Positions 15,148-23,650 of a stretch of 30,598 nt of DNA are shown here, one piece after another. The notes under the pieces are model-generated. The model worked only from the letters and a program-made list of their open reading frames with translations, made no database searches and was not told where the DNA came from. The translations under genes and the position numbers were made by a program. Origin of the DNA: JAFKKS01 sp039808325. Its GTDB lineage: Bacteria; Pseudomonadota; Alphaproteobacteria; Rhizobiales; Xanthobacteraceae. The stretch spans positions 1 to 30,598 of the forward strand of contig JBDHSU010000035.1 of the NCBI GenBank assembly GCA_039808325.1. Reading direction: 5' to 3'. How positions within the stretch are numbered: position 1 is the first letter of the stretch; each line of letters starts with the position of its first letter.

Positions 15148-16830
15148 CTAACGCGTCACGACGATGAAATCGGTGCCGCGTCCGGTCTCGGGCCCGAGGC
15201 CCTGATCGGAAATCGTCAGCGACGAGCCCGCCGCCATGAAAGCGAAGACGCGCTGCGCGATGGCCGGCGGGATGGTCACGCGCTCGAGCGCTTCAGCGGC
15301 GCTGGAAACGTGATGCGGCGCCATATCGTCCGTCGTCTGCACCTTGGCGTGCTTCGTGCGCGCCGATGCCTGCCGTGCGCGCTCGGCCCGCTTCTCCGGA
15401 GATGTCGGCAGCGTCAGCGCGTTCCAGCGCATGGTTTCGCCATCGGCTCCGGTGCCGAGCGCGGTGAAGATGTGCGTGCCGAGCGGAGCATCCGGGTGCT
15501 CGATCTGCACCGGCGCGCTGAACACGGCGTGGAAGTCTTGCCGCACATAGAGCTTGCGTTCCTTGCGGCTGATGAAGACGGAAACCGGCCCTTTCTGGAT
15601 CGGCCGTTCGAATTGCAACGCCGCCGCGAGATCGCTGAGCGGAATGTCGACCGGCGGCGGCGGATAGTCGGGCATGATGATCGCGATGGCGGGCGGCGGT
15701 GTCTCTGCGCGTGCGGCCTGGGCCGGCGCGGAGCCGGTCGCGGCTTCGATCGTCAGCGCCGGCGGATAATCGGGCAGGGCGAGATCGATCGTCGCTTCCA
15801 CGGCCGGCGGAACGGATGCCGTTTCGACTGCAGGCGCTGCGGCAGCGATGAACTGTCCGGCCGCCTGGGCGGCGCCGGCCGCGGCGTCTTCGACGCCGAT
15901 CATGCGTCGCGCCGCGGCGGTAGCCGGCCGGGCCACGTCCAGCACGATAGCCGGCGGATAGTCCGGAAGCGCCACGTTGACGCTCGCGGGCGTTTGAGCG
16001 TCCGCCTCGGGGGCAGGGGTGGCTGTTTCCGCAGGGGTGGCTGTTTCTTGGGGGAGCGCGTCGGTTGCGAGCTCTGTGGCCGCCGCGAGGCGAACGAGGG
16101 CGCGCGACGCCGTGTTCCCGGAACCGTCCGCGCGCGGCGCAGAAGCGGCTGAATCCGGCGTCTTTGCCGCGACCGGCGCGTGCAGCGGCATCAGCGCGGC
16201 GAGGCGCGGATGCGCGATCTCGACCGGCGCGACGGGCCCGCGCGTAACGACGACGCGCGCGCCGAGTTTGGTCCAGCCCCAGAGTTGCTTGGCGAAGGCG
16301 GCGGGAAGGCGGATGCAGCCGTGCGACGCTGGCCGTCCCGGCACCACGCCTTCGTGCAGCGCGACGCCCGACCATGTGATGCGCTGCATGAACGGCATGG
16401 GCGCGCCGCTGTAGATGTTGGAGCGGTGGTAGCGGCTTTTCTGGATGACGCTGAAGGCGCCGGTCGGTGTCGGATGACCCGGAACGCCGGTCGAGACGCG
16501 GCTGTGCGCGACAACTTCACCGGCGGAGAAGACCGTCAGGCTCTGCTGATCGATGGAAATGACGATCTGCAAGGGGCCGCGCGGCTTTTCCGCATGATGC
16601 GTGCCGCTCGACCTGCCAGGGGCGGGAGCGGGCGCCGGTGCGATAATGGCTTTACGTGACGGGACCGGGTGGCGCTGCCGTGGTTTGGCGGCGGGTGCCG
16701 GCTGCGCTTCCGGCGCAGCGGGGACGATGATCGGCAGCCGGTCGTCGGCGTTGTACGTCGCGTGGCTGGGCCCAAGGCCGATCGACAGCGTCAGGACGCT
16801 GACGCCGCTGATCAGAATTGTGCGTGACAT
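15148..16830 (-). CDS. L,D-transpeptidase with YkuD domain and a second C-terminal YkuD-like segment
   Basis: A 560-aa exported protein likely to cross-link peptidoglycan or attach proteins to it. Residues 1-24 form a signal peptide, then a Pro/Ala/Arg-rich linker runs to about 84. A complete YkuD domain (about 86-198) has TPTGAF and the active site SHGCIRLP with His170 and Cys172. A long Ala/Pro-rich region follows, with PDYPP at 289, 353 and 387. A second segment (about 415-475: VSVFISRKERKLYVR, APLGTHIFTALG) resembles the front half of a YkuD domain but has no SHGC site. ATG 16830 gives a clean signal peptide but lacks a ribosome site. ATG 16893, preceded by a G-rich run, is the alternative and would add 21 residues. 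Confidence 0.88.
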   Translation of the reverse strand: MSRTILISGVSVLTLSIGLGPSHATYNADDRLPIIVPAAPEAQPAPAAKPRQRHPVPSRKAIIAPAPAPAPGRSSGTHHAEKPRGPLQIVISIDQQSLTVFSAGEVVAHSRVSTGVPGHPTPTGAFSVIQKSRYHRSNIYSGAPMPFMQRITWSGVALHEGVVPGRPASHGCIRLPAAFAKQLWGWTKLGARVVVTRGPVAPVEIAHPRLAALMPLHAPVAAKTPDSAASAPRADGSGNTASRALVRLAAATELATDALPQETATPAETATPAPEADAQTPASVNVALPDYPPAIVLDVARPATAAARRMIGVEDAAAGAAQAAGQFIAAAAPAVETASVPPAVEATIDLALPDYPPALTIEAATGSAPAQAARAETPPPAIAIIMPDYPPPPVDIPLSDLAAALQFERPIQKGPVSVFISRKERKLYVRQDFHAVFSAPVQIEHPDAPLGTHIFTALGTGADGETMRWNALTLPTSPEKRAERARQASARTKHAKVQTTDDMAPHHVSSAAEALERVTIPPAIAQRVFAFMAAGSSLTISDQGLGPETGRGTDFIVVTR

Positions 16831-16839
16831 AAGATGGGC

Positions 16840-16873
16840 GTGGCGCCTACCGCTTTCGAACGGTAGGCGCCAC
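16840..16873 (-). other. perfect hairpin in the L,D-transpeptidase leader
   Basis: Arms GTGGCGCCTACCG (16840-16852) and CGGTAGGCGCCAC (16861-16873) pair over 13 bases around an 8-base loop. On the - strand the hairpin ends 9 bases before the ATG at 16830, where a ribosome site would be expected and none is seen. It may be a translational control structure, or part of the coding region if the ATG at 16893 is used. Confidence 0.7.
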
Positions 16874-17066
16874 CCGCCAGCCCCAAGCCCCATATAGAAC
16901 GCCCCCCAAAGGCGTAAGCCGAGAATCACAATACTCGGTTTGCCCTTTTCGCCACAGTGTATGCTTGGGGAAAAACCCTGCGGAACGGGCAAAAAAGCCG
17001 TCATGTTGCAATTGTGCAACGCGAGTGTTGCCATTTCGCCCGGGTGCGGCGGTGCCGCCATCCGCC
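16874..17066. other. gap between divergent L,D-transpeptidase and rpsB units
   Basis: This is the middle of a 380-base divergent intergenic region (16831-17210). It must hold the - strand promoter of the transpeptidase gene, but I cannot place a convincing -35/-10 pair; the AT-richer stretch near 16920-17010 is the likely place. No RNA gene, repeat or open frame with support is visible here. Confidence 0.4.
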
Positions 17067-17095
17067 TTGCAACCGTCGCGACGGGCCGCTATAAG
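17067..17095 (+). promoter_or_regulatory. sigma-70 type promoter of rpsB
   Basis: TTGCAA at 17067-17072 and TATAAG at 17090-17095 are separated by 17 bases, close to the housekeeping consensus. The predicted transcript start, near 17102, leaves a leader of about 109 bases before the rpsB ATG. That leader has a short GGGG/CCCC hairpin at 17140-17152 and a GGAG ribosome site at 17200-17203. Confidence 0.6.
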
Positions 17096-17210
17096 CCGCG
17101 CCATCTCGCACGCGGACTTGGCCGAATGGCCGTCCGGTGGGGGTTTCTCCCCGACATTTCCGTCGTGACAGAAGCTCCCGCGTCCGCGGAGGCATAACCG
17201 GAGAATTGAT

Positions 17211-18218
17211 ATGGCGCTTCCTGACTTCTCGATGCGTCAGCTCTTGGAAGCTGGCGCCCATTTCGGCCATCAGTCGCACCGCTGGAATCCGAAAATGGCG
17301 GAGTACATTTTCGGTGTCCGCTCGAACATTCACATCATCGATCTCGCGCAGACGGTGCCGATGCTGCATCGCGCGCTGCAGGCGGTGAGCGATACGGTCG
17401 CGAGGGGCGGCCGCATCCTCTTCGTCGGCACCAAGCGGCAGGCGCAGGACCAGATCGCGGATTCCGCCAAGCGCTCGGCGCAGTACTTCGTGAATTCGCG
17501 CTGGCTCGGCGGCACGCTGACCAACTGGAAGACGGTGTCGAACTCGATCAAGCGCCTGCGCGCGCTCGACGAGATGCTCGGCTCCGGCAGCGCGCAGGCC
17601 TACACCAAGAAAGAGCGCCTGACCTTGACGCGCGAGCGCGACAAGCTCGAGCGCGCGCTCGGCGGCATCAAGGACATGGGCGGCCTGCCCGATCTCCTCT
17701 TCGTGGTCGACACGAACAAGGAGGACATCGCGATCAAGGAGGCGCAGCGTCTCGGCATTCCGGTCGCCGCTGTCGTCGACACCAATTGCGATCCGGCCGG
17801 CATCACCTATCCGTTCCCGGGCAACGACGACGCGGCGCGCGCCATCAGCCTCTATTGCGATCTCATCGCGAAGGCGGCGATCGACGGCATCTCGCGCTCG
17901 CAAGGCTCGATGGGCATCGACGTCGGCGCGTCCGCGGCTCCGCCGGTCGAGGAAACCCTGCCGGAAGCACCGGCCGCCGGGTTCGAGGCCCTGTCGGGCC
18001 CACGCGGCGTCGCCGACGATCTCAAGAAGCTTCCAGGCGTTTCGCCCGCGATCGAGAAGCAACTCAACGATCTCGGCATCTTCCACTACTGGCAGATCGC
18101 TGCGTTCAGCGCGCAGGATGCCGAGCGCATCGGCGACGAGGTCGGCCTGCCGGGCCGCGTCGAAAGCTGGATCGCCCAGGCGAAGCAGTACACCGCGGAA
18201 GACGCCGCGGCCGAGTGA
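17211..18218 (+). CDS. rpsB: 30S ribosomal protein S2 with C-terminal extension
   Basis: A 335-aa protein; E. coli S2 has about 241. Residues 1-235 are canonical S2: MRQLLEAGAHFGHQSHRWNPKM, NSRWLGGTLTNWKTV, and VVDTNCDPAGITYPFPGNDDA. An Ala/Pro/Glu-rich linker (236-262) leads to a helix-hairpin-helix-like domain (264-326: DDLKKLPGVSPAIEKQLNDLGI, then HYWQIAAFSAQDAERIGDEVGLPGR). Similar extensions are known on S2 of many alphaproteobacteria; their role is unclear to me. S2 binds late in 30S assembly with S1. First gene of the rpsB-tsf unit, with GGAG 7 bases before the ATG. Confidence 0.97.
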   Translation: MALPDFSMRQLLEAGAHFGHQSHRWNPKMAEYIFGVRSNIHIIDLAQTVPMLHRALQAVSDTVARGGRILFVGTKRQAQDQIADSAKRSAQYFVNSRWLGGTLTNWKTVSNSIKRLRALDEMLGSGSAQAYTKKERLTLTRERDKLERALGGIKDMGGLPDLLFVVDTNKEDIAIKEAQRLGIPVAAVVDTNCDPAGITYPFPGNDDAARAISLYCDLIAKAAIDGISRSQGSMGIDVGASAAPPVEETLPEAPAAGFEALSGPRGVADDLKKLPGVSPAIEKQLNDLGIFHYWQIAAFSAQDAERIGDEVGLPGRVESWIAQAKQYTAEDAAAE

Positions 18219-18278
18219 TCCGCCGACGGCGGCTGCGTAACCGCTGCCGGTCGCGTGCCGGCAACGGATTCGAATGGT

Positions 18279-18315
18279 GCGGGCTTTGCCCGCCGTGGAG
18301 GCCCGCAGGGGCCTC
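18279..18315 (+). other. two hairpins between rpsB and tsf
   Basis: GCGGGC/GCCCGC with loop TTT (18279-18293) and GAGGCCC/GGGCCTC with loop GCAG (18298-18315) lie in the 122-base gap, 25 bases before the tsf ATG. No T-run follows. A partial terminator or RNA processing site that lowers tsf relative to rpsB would fit, but this is inference. Confidence 0.45.
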
Positions 18316-18340
18316 GGCTCCTCAAACGGGATTTTGACCG

Positions 18341-19225
18341 ATGGCGAACATCACCGCGCAGTTGGTGAAGGAACTCCGCGAACTGACGGGCGCGGGCATG
18401 ATGGATTGCAAGGCCGCGCTGACCGAGACGGACGGCAATATCGAGGCGGCGGTCGATTGGCTGCGCAAGAAGGGCCTGTCGAAGGCCGCCAAGAAGTCCG
18501 GCCGCGTCGCCGCCGAGGGATTGATCGCGGCGGAGACGGCCAAGGGCAAGGGCGTTTTGGTCGAGGTCAATTCCGAGACCGACTTCGTCGCGCGCAACGA
18601 CCACTTCCAGGGCCTGGTCAAGATGATCGCGCAGGTCGCGCTCAAGACCGGAGCGGATGTCGACGCCATCATGGCGGCGCATGCCGGGTCGATGACCATC
18701 GCGGACGCCATCACGTCGGCGATCGCGACGATCGGCGAAAACATGAACTTGCGCCGCGCGGCGATGCTCGAGGTCAGTCCGGGCGTCGTGAGCGCGTATG
18801 TTCACAGCCAGATTTCGGACGGCCTCGGCCGCATGGGCGTGCTCGTCGCGCTCAAGTCGGATGGTGACGCGGATGCGCTCGCCGCCCTCGGACGGCGCCT
18901 CGCGATGCATGTCGCCGCCGCCAATCCGCAAGCGCTCGACGCCGCCGGGCTCGACGCCGACGTGGTCGCGCGCGAGAAGGAAGTCCTTGCCGACAAGGCC
19001 CGCCAGCAGGGCAAGCCCGCCAATGTCGTCGACAAGATCGTCGAATCGGGATTGAAGAGCTACTACAAGGAAGTCTGCTTCCTTGAGCAGGCCTACATCC
19101 ACGACCCTGCGAAGAGCGTGTCGCAGGCGCTCAAGGAGGCCGAGCGTGAGGTTGGCGCTCCGGTGACGATCACCGGCTACGTCCGCTTCGCTCTCGGAGA
19201 GGGCGTCGAGAAGGGCGAAGAGTAA
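18341..19225 (+). CDS. tsf: elongation factor Ts
   Basis: A 294-aa guanine nucleotide exchange factor for EF-Tu. The N-terminal UBA-like domain (VKELRELTGAGMMDCKAAL) is followed by the signature EVNSETDFVARNDHF, where the TDFV motif (80-83) contacts EF-Tu. The dimerisation and core subdomains follow, with KEVCFLEQAYIHDPAKSV near the C-terminus. Length fits the family. It follows rpsB by 122 bases, as in most bacteria, and there is no strong ribosome site before the ATG. Confidence 0.97.
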   Translation: MANITAQLVKELRELTGAGMMDCKAALTETDGNIEAAVDWLRKKGLSKAAKKSGRVAAEGLIAAETAKGKGVLVEVNSETDFVARNDHFQGLVKMIAQVALKTGADVDAIMAAHAGSMTIADAITSAIATIGENMNLRRAAMLEVSPGVVSAYVHSQISDGLGRMGVLVALKSDGDADALAALGRRLAMHVAAANPQALDAAGLDADVVAREKEVLADKARQQGKPANVVDKIVESGLKSYYKEVCFLEQAYIHDPAKSVSQALKEAEREVGAPVTITGYVRFALGEGVEKGEE

Positions 19226-19294
19226 GGCCGCACCGGCGGCGGGGCCCGCGCCCGGACGGGAGTCGCGGTCCGGGTCCGGTCAGGAGCACGACAG

Positions 19295-20011
19295 ATGGCG
19301 GAGCCTGCATATCGTCGCGTGGTCGTGAAGATCTCCGGCGAGGCTTTGCTCGGCGCCGGCCATTCCGGCATTGACCAGACGACGCTCGATGCCGTGGCCG
19401 CCGACCTCGTCGCCGCGCGCGCTCTCGGCGTTTCGCTCGGCGTGGTGATCGGCGGCGGCAATTTTGTCCGCGGCGTCACCGTGTCCGGTCAGGGCATTGC
19501 GCGCCCGACCGGCGATTCCATGGGTATGCTGGCGACCGTGATGAATGCCCTCGCGCTGGAAGGCGCGGTGGCGCGGGCCGGGGCGCCGGCGCGCACCATG
19601 TCGGCGATCGCCATGCCGCAGATCTGCGAGACTTACGAGCGGGGCAGGGCCTTGCGCCACCTCGACGGCGGCAAGGTCGTGATGCTGGCGGGCGGCACCG
19701 CCAATCCTTTCTTCACCACCGACACCACCGCAGTACTGCGTGCGGCGGAACTTGGCTGCGGGGCCGTGCTCAAGGCGACGAATGTCGACGGGGTCTACAG
19801 CGCCGACCCGAAAAAGGACAAATCCGCGAAGCGTTATGACCGCTTGACGCATGGGGAGGCGCTGGCGCGCGACCTCAAGGTCATGGATGCGACGGCGTTC
19901 GCGCTTGCCCGGGAAAATCAGATGCCTATCATCGTCTTCTCAATCCGCGAGCCAGGGGCGATCGCGTCCACATTGAAGGGCCAAGGCCGGGCCACGATCG
20001 TTGCCGGCTAA
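19295..20011 (+). CDS. pyrH: UMP kinase
   Basis: A 238-aa hexameric amino acid kinase-fold enzyme that phosphorylates UMP to UDP with ATP, a step of pyrimidine nucleotide synthesis. Motifs: VVVKISGEALLG at the N-terminus, GVVIGGGNFVRG, DSMGMLATVMNALAL, and GTANPFFTTDTTAVLRA, with KATNVDGVYSADPKKD near the nucleotide site. AGGAG stands 8 bases before the ATG. It sits between tsf and frr, the standard order. Confidence 0.97.
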   Translation: MAEPAYRRVVVKISGEALLGAGHSGIDQTTLDAVAADLVAARALGVSLGVVIGGGNFVRGVTVSGQGIARPTGDSMGMLATVMNALALEGAVARAGAPARTMSAIAMPQICETYERGRALRHLDGGKVVMLAGGTANPFFTTDTTAVLRAAELGCGAVLKATNVDGVYSADPKKDKSAKRYDRLTHGEALARDLKVMDATAFALARENQMPIIVFSIREPGAIASTLKGQGRATIVAG

Positions 20012-20067
20012 GCGGGCCGCTCGCTTAAGCGACGCGCGGACCGCAGGCCGTATTGTTTGAGGATTCT

Positions 20068-20631
20068 ATGGCAGCCACGAAATTCGATATCGAGGATCTG
20101 AAACGCCGCATGGCGGGCGCGATTAGCGTCCTCAAGCAGGAGCTGGGCGGTCTGCGCACCGGCCGCGCCTCGGCAAACCTCGTCGAGCCGATCCAGGTCG
20201 AGGCCTACGGCACGCATATGCCGCTCAATCAACTGGCGAGCGTGAGCGTGCCGGAGCCGCGCCTGCTCGCGGTGCAGGTCTGGGACAAGGCGTCGGTGGC
20301 GGCGGTGGAGAAGGCGATCATGAGCGCCAATCTCGGTCTGACGCCGGCGACGGAGGGCCAGGTGATCCGTTTGCGTGTCCCTGAATTGACGCAGGATCGC
20401 CGCAAGGAACTGGTCAAGGTCGCGCATAAATATGCGGAGGCCGCGCGGGTCTCGGTACGGCATGTGCGCCGTGACGGCATGGACCTTCTCAAGAAGATGG
20501 AGAAGGACGAGAACCTCAGCAAGGACGATCACGAGCGCATGGGCGAGCAGGTGCAAAAAGCCACCGATGCGAATATCGCCGATATCGATCAGTTGCTTAC
20601 GACGAAGGAAAAAGAGATTCTGACGGTCTAA
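20068..20631 (+). CDS. frr: ribosome recycling factor
   Basis: A 187-aa factor that splits post-termination ribosomes with EF-G. It shows the three-helix bundle and hinge pattern: GGLRTGRASANLVEPIQVEAYG, VWDKASVAAVEKAI, PELTQDRRKELVKVAHKYAE and VRHVRRDGMDLLKK. I chose ATG 20068 because TGAGGA lies 4-5 bases upstream; a TTG at 20053 would include that site in the coding region. The pyrH-frr gap is 56 bases. Confidence 0.96.
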   Translation: MAATKFDIEDLKRRMAGAISVLKQELGGLRTGRASANLVEPIQVEAYGTHMPLNQLASVSVPEPRLLAVQVWDKASVAAVEKAIMSANLGLTPATEGQVIRLRVPELTQDRRKELVKVAHKYAEAARVSVRHVRRDGMDLLKKMEKDENLSKDDHERMGEQVQKATDANIADIDQLLTTKEKEILTV

Positions 20632-20750
20632 GCTCGGTGCCGATAGATTCAGGGTCTGCTCGAATTTCCATGGGCATGATGTCGACCGAACGCCGGTTCT
20701 CGCCTGTCGAGAGTGGGCTCTAAGAGGGGGCAGCTACGCCCGCAAATTCG

Positions 20751-21509
20751 ATGTCCAACATCGCGGCAAGCGCAACTCCCTCCGTCTCCGGCTTCGACGC
20801 GCCGCGCCATGTCGCGATCATCATGGACGGCAACGGGCGGTGGGCTGCTGCGCGCGGCTTGCCGCGCAGCGAGGGGCATCGCCGCGGTGTCGAAGCCTTG
20901 CGGCGCACGGTGCGCGCCGCCGGCGATCTCGGCGTCCGCTATCTGACGATCTTTTCCTTCAGCGCCGAGAACTGGACCCGCCCCGCGTCGGAAATCCGCG
21001 ATTTGATGGGCCTGCTCAAGCGGTTCATCCGCAACGATCTCGCCGAGCTTCACTCCAACGGCGTTCGCGTGCGCATCATCGGCGAACGCGAAGGTCTCTC
21101 GTCCGATATCCTCGGCCTGTTGCAGGAAGCCGAGGACCTGACGCGCGCCAACCAGAACCTCACGCTGGTCGTCGCCTTCAATTACGGCGGCCGCCAGGAA
21201 ATCGCGCGCGCCGCGCGCCGTCTCGCGATCGCGGTGAGCGAAGGGCGCATGACGCCGGACCAGGTGACGGCCGATGCCATCGGCGGAGCGCTCGATCTGC
21301 CGGAATTGCCGGATCCCGATCTCATCATCCGCACCAGCGGCGAACAACGCCTGTCCAATTTCCTGCTGTGGCAGTCGGCCTATACCGAGTTCGTCTTCCT
21401 GCCGGTCCACTGGCCCGACTTCGACCGCGCCGCGCTGGAAAGCGCGCTGAGTGAGTTCTATCGGCGCGAGCGGCGTTTCGGCGGGCTTGCCGTGCAGGCG
21501 GGGGGCTGA
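20751..21509 (+). CDS. uppS: isoprenyl (undecaprenyl diphosphate) transferase
   Basis: A 252-aa cis-prenyltransferase that adds isopentenyl units to farnesyl diphosphate to make the undecaprenyl carrier for peptidoglycan and O-antigen. Motifs: HVAIIMDGNGRWA with catalytic Asp26, EGHRRG with His43, YLTIFSFSAENW, and DLIIRTSGEQRLSNFLLWQ with YTEFVFLPVHWPDF. The 119-base gap after frr shows no firm promoter. The stop lies 2 bases before the cdsA start, so the two are co-translated. Confidence 0.95.
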   Translation: MSNIAASATPSVSGFDAPRHVAIIMDGNGRWAAARGLPRSEGHRRGVEALRRTVRAAGDLGVRYLTIFSFSAENWTRPASEIRDLMGLLKRFIRNDLAELHSNGVRVRIIGEREGLSSDILGLLQEAEDLTRANQNLTLVVAFNYGGRQEIARAARRLAIAVSEGRMTPDQVTADAIGGALDLPELPDPDLIIRTSGEQRLSNFLLWQSAYTEFVFLPVHWPDFDRAALESALSEFYRRERRFGGLAVQAGG

Positions 21510-21511
21510 GT

Positions 21512-22381
21512 TTGGCCGTCGCGCCGCCTGGCGGCGATGCTGGTTTCTCAGCGCCGCCGCCGTCCCGGACGGCGAGGGAGCTGGCGCTGCGCGTCGTCTC
21601 CGCTCTGGTCCTCGCGCCGCTCGCCGCGGGCGTTGCTTATCTCGGCGATTGGCCGTTCGCGATCATGTGGATTTTGGCAGGCGCGGGCACATTCTGGGAA
21701 TGGTCCACGCTGTCGCTCGGATCGGTGCGGACCAGGGCTGTCGTGGTCGGTTTCGCGGCGCTTGCGGCGGCCGGCGTGCTTCTCGGCTGGGGCTATCCTC
21801 ATGCCGCCCTAGGGGTGTTGGCGGCCGGTGCGCTCGCGGCCGCCCTCGTTTGCCAAACCGTGGCGCCGGGATGGGCTTTCGCCGGGCTCCTTTACGCCGG
21901 AACGATCGTCGCGGCGCCGATCCTGCTACGCGACGACGACACGCTCGGCCTGACCGCCGTGGTGCTGCTCTTCGTCGTCGTCTGGGCGACCGACATCGCG
22001 GCTTATTTCACTGGCCGGGCGATCGGCGGGCCGAAGCTCTGGCCGGCCGTCAGCCCGAAAAAGACCTGGTCGGGCGCGATTGGCGGCACGGTCGCAGCGG
22101 TCGTCTGCGCCATGGCCGTCGCACACGTGGCGGGCTTACCGAGCCTCGGCGCTATCGGCGTGCTCGCCGTCGCCTTATCGGTCGCCTCGCAGGCTGGGGA
22201 TTTTCTGGAATCCGCGATCAAGCGTCGTTTCGGAGCGAAGGATTCGGGCGCTCTGATCCCCGGCCATGGCGGCCTCATGGACCGGCTGGACGGGTTCGTC
22301 GCGGCGGCGCTGCTCGCCGCCTTGATCGGGATCATGCGCGGCGGCCTTGAAGCGCCTTCCCGTGGTTTATTGATCTGGTAA
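21512..22381 (+). CDS. cdsA: phosphatidate cytidylyltransferase
   Basis: A 289-aa integral membrane enzyme that makes CDP-diacylglycerol from CTP and phosphatidic acid, the branch point for phospholipids. About seven or eight membrane segments are visible. The signature SPKKTWSG (181-188) and the block at 233-260 (SAIKRRFGAKDSGALIPGHG, then GLMDRLD) match CdsA. The start is a TTG, 2 bases after the uppS stop; no earlier or better ATG is seen, and later ATGs would cut the first helix. It is followed by dxr after 11 bases. Confidence 0.94.
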   Translation: MAVAPPGGDAGFSAPPPSRTARELALRVVSALVLAPLAAGVAYLGDWPFAIMWILAGAGTFWEWSTLSLGSVRTRAVVVGFAALAAAGVLLGWGYPHAALGVLAAGALAAALVCQTVAPGWAFAGLLYAGTIVAAPILLRDDDTLGLTAVVLLFVVVWATDIAAYFTGRAIGGPKLWPAVSPKKTWSGAIGGTVAAVVCAMAVAHVAGLPSLGAIGVLAVALSVASQAGDFLESAIKRRFGAKDSGALIPGHGGLMDRLDGFVAAALLAALIGIMRGGLEAPSRGLLIW

Positions 22382-22392
22382 GGGTACTCTTC

Positions 22393-23616
22393 ATGCAAGC
22401 CGCCACCGCAAGACCGCCCGTCCGGAAGGATCGGGAACCGCTGAGCATCACCGTCTTGGGGGCGACCGGATCCATCGGCAAAAGCACGATCGACCTGCTG
22501 CAACGCAATCCGGACAAGTACCGGGTCGAGGCGGTGACCGCGAACACCAATGCCGTGCCGCTGGCCAAGGTCGCGCGCGAGCTCGGCGCCCGCCTGGCGG
22601 TGATCGCCGATCCGGCGGGCTACGGGGAGCTCAAGGATGCGCTGAGCGGCACGGGCATCGAGGCGGCTTCGGGCGCCGCGAGCCTCGTCGAAGCCGCGGC
22701 GCGCCCCGCCGATTGGGTCATGGCCGCGATCATGGGGTCGAGCGGACTCGAGCCGACGCTCGCGGCGGTCGAGCGCGGACGCACCGTCGCGCTCGCCAAC
22801 AAGGAATGTCTCGTTTGCGCCGGCGATCTCTTCATGCGCCAAGCGAAGGCGCGCGGCGCCACGGTGCTGCCCGTCGATTCCGAGCACAATGCCATCTTTC
22901 AGGCGATGGGGGCGGGACAGGCCAAGGACGTGGCGCGCATCATCGTCACCGCGTCCGGCGGGCCGTTCCGGACATGGGAGCGCGAGGCGATCGAGGTCGC
23001 GACGCGCGAGCAGGCGCTCAAGCACCCGAACTGGTCGATGGGACAGAAGATCACCATCGATTCCGCGAGCATGATGAACAAGGGGCTCGAGATTATCGAG
23101 GCGCACTACCTTTTCGGCTTGCCGTCGCGGCAGATCGAAGTGCTGGTGCATCCGCAGTCCGTGGTGCACGGCCTTGTCGAATTCCGCGACGGCTCGATGA
23201 TCGCGGCGCTCGGGTCGCCCGATATGCGCATCCCGATCGCGCATTGCCTGGCCTGGCCCGATCGCATTGACGGGCCGGTGCCGAAGCTCGACCTCGCCCA
23301 GGTCGCGACTCTGACCTTCGAGGAGGCGGACCTGACGCGCTTCCCCGCCTTGGCCCTGGCCCGCACCGCCCTCGAGACGAAGCAGGGCGCTCCGACGGTG
23401 CTCAATGCCGCCAACGAGGTGGCGGTGGCGGAATTCCTCGGCGGCCGCATCGGATTCGGCGGAATCGCCAGGCTGGCGGCTGCGGTGATGGAGCGTGCCG
23501 CCCGGCAGGGCGTCATGCACGAGCCGGCGAGCATCGAAGACGCGTTAACCATAGATCGAATTGGCCGCGACCTTGCTCGCGATATTTTGCCTGAAATTGC
23601 CGCAAACGCGGTCTAA
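22393..23616 (+). CDS. dxr: 1-deoxy-D-xylulose 5-phosphate reductoisomerase
   Basis: A 407-aa NADPH-dependent enzyme that converts DXP to MEP, the committed step of the MEP isoprenoid pathway that feeds UppS. The N-terminal NADPH site is ITVLGATGSIGKSTIDLL (GATGSIG 23-29). The metal ligands are Asp162 and Glu164 in PVDSEHNAIFQ and Glu233 in SASMMNKGLEIIEAHYLF. The C-terminal NAANEVAVAEFL is also typical. It sits 34 bases upstream of rseP in the usual order. Confidence 0.97.
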   Translation: MQAATARPPVRKDREPLSITVLGATGSIGKSTIDLLQRNPDKYRVEAVTANTNAVPLAKVARELGARLAVIADPAGYGELKDALSGTGIEAASGAASLVEAAARPADWVMAAIMGSSGLEPTLAAVERGRTVALANKECLVCAGDLFMRQAKARGATVLPVDSEHNAIFQAMGAGQAKDVARIIVTASGGPFRTWEREAIEVATREQALKHPNWSMGQKITIDSASMMNKGLEIIEAHYLFGLPSRQIEVLVHPQSVVHGLVEFRDGSMIAALGSPDMRIPIAHCLAWPDRIDGPVPKLDLAQVATLTFEEADLTRFPALALARTALETKQGAPTVLNAANEVAVAEFLGGRIGFGGIARLAAAVMERAARQGVMHEPASIEDALTIDRIGRDLARDILPEIAANAV

Positions 23617-23650
23617 TGACGGCTGCTGGGGCGGCGCGCGAGGTTAAGAA

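Noticed and set aside
18219..18340. tRNA gene in the rpsB-tsf gap, suggested by GGATTCGAATGG
   Set aside because: No acceptor or anticodon stem pairs around this string; the visible structure is two simple hairpins.
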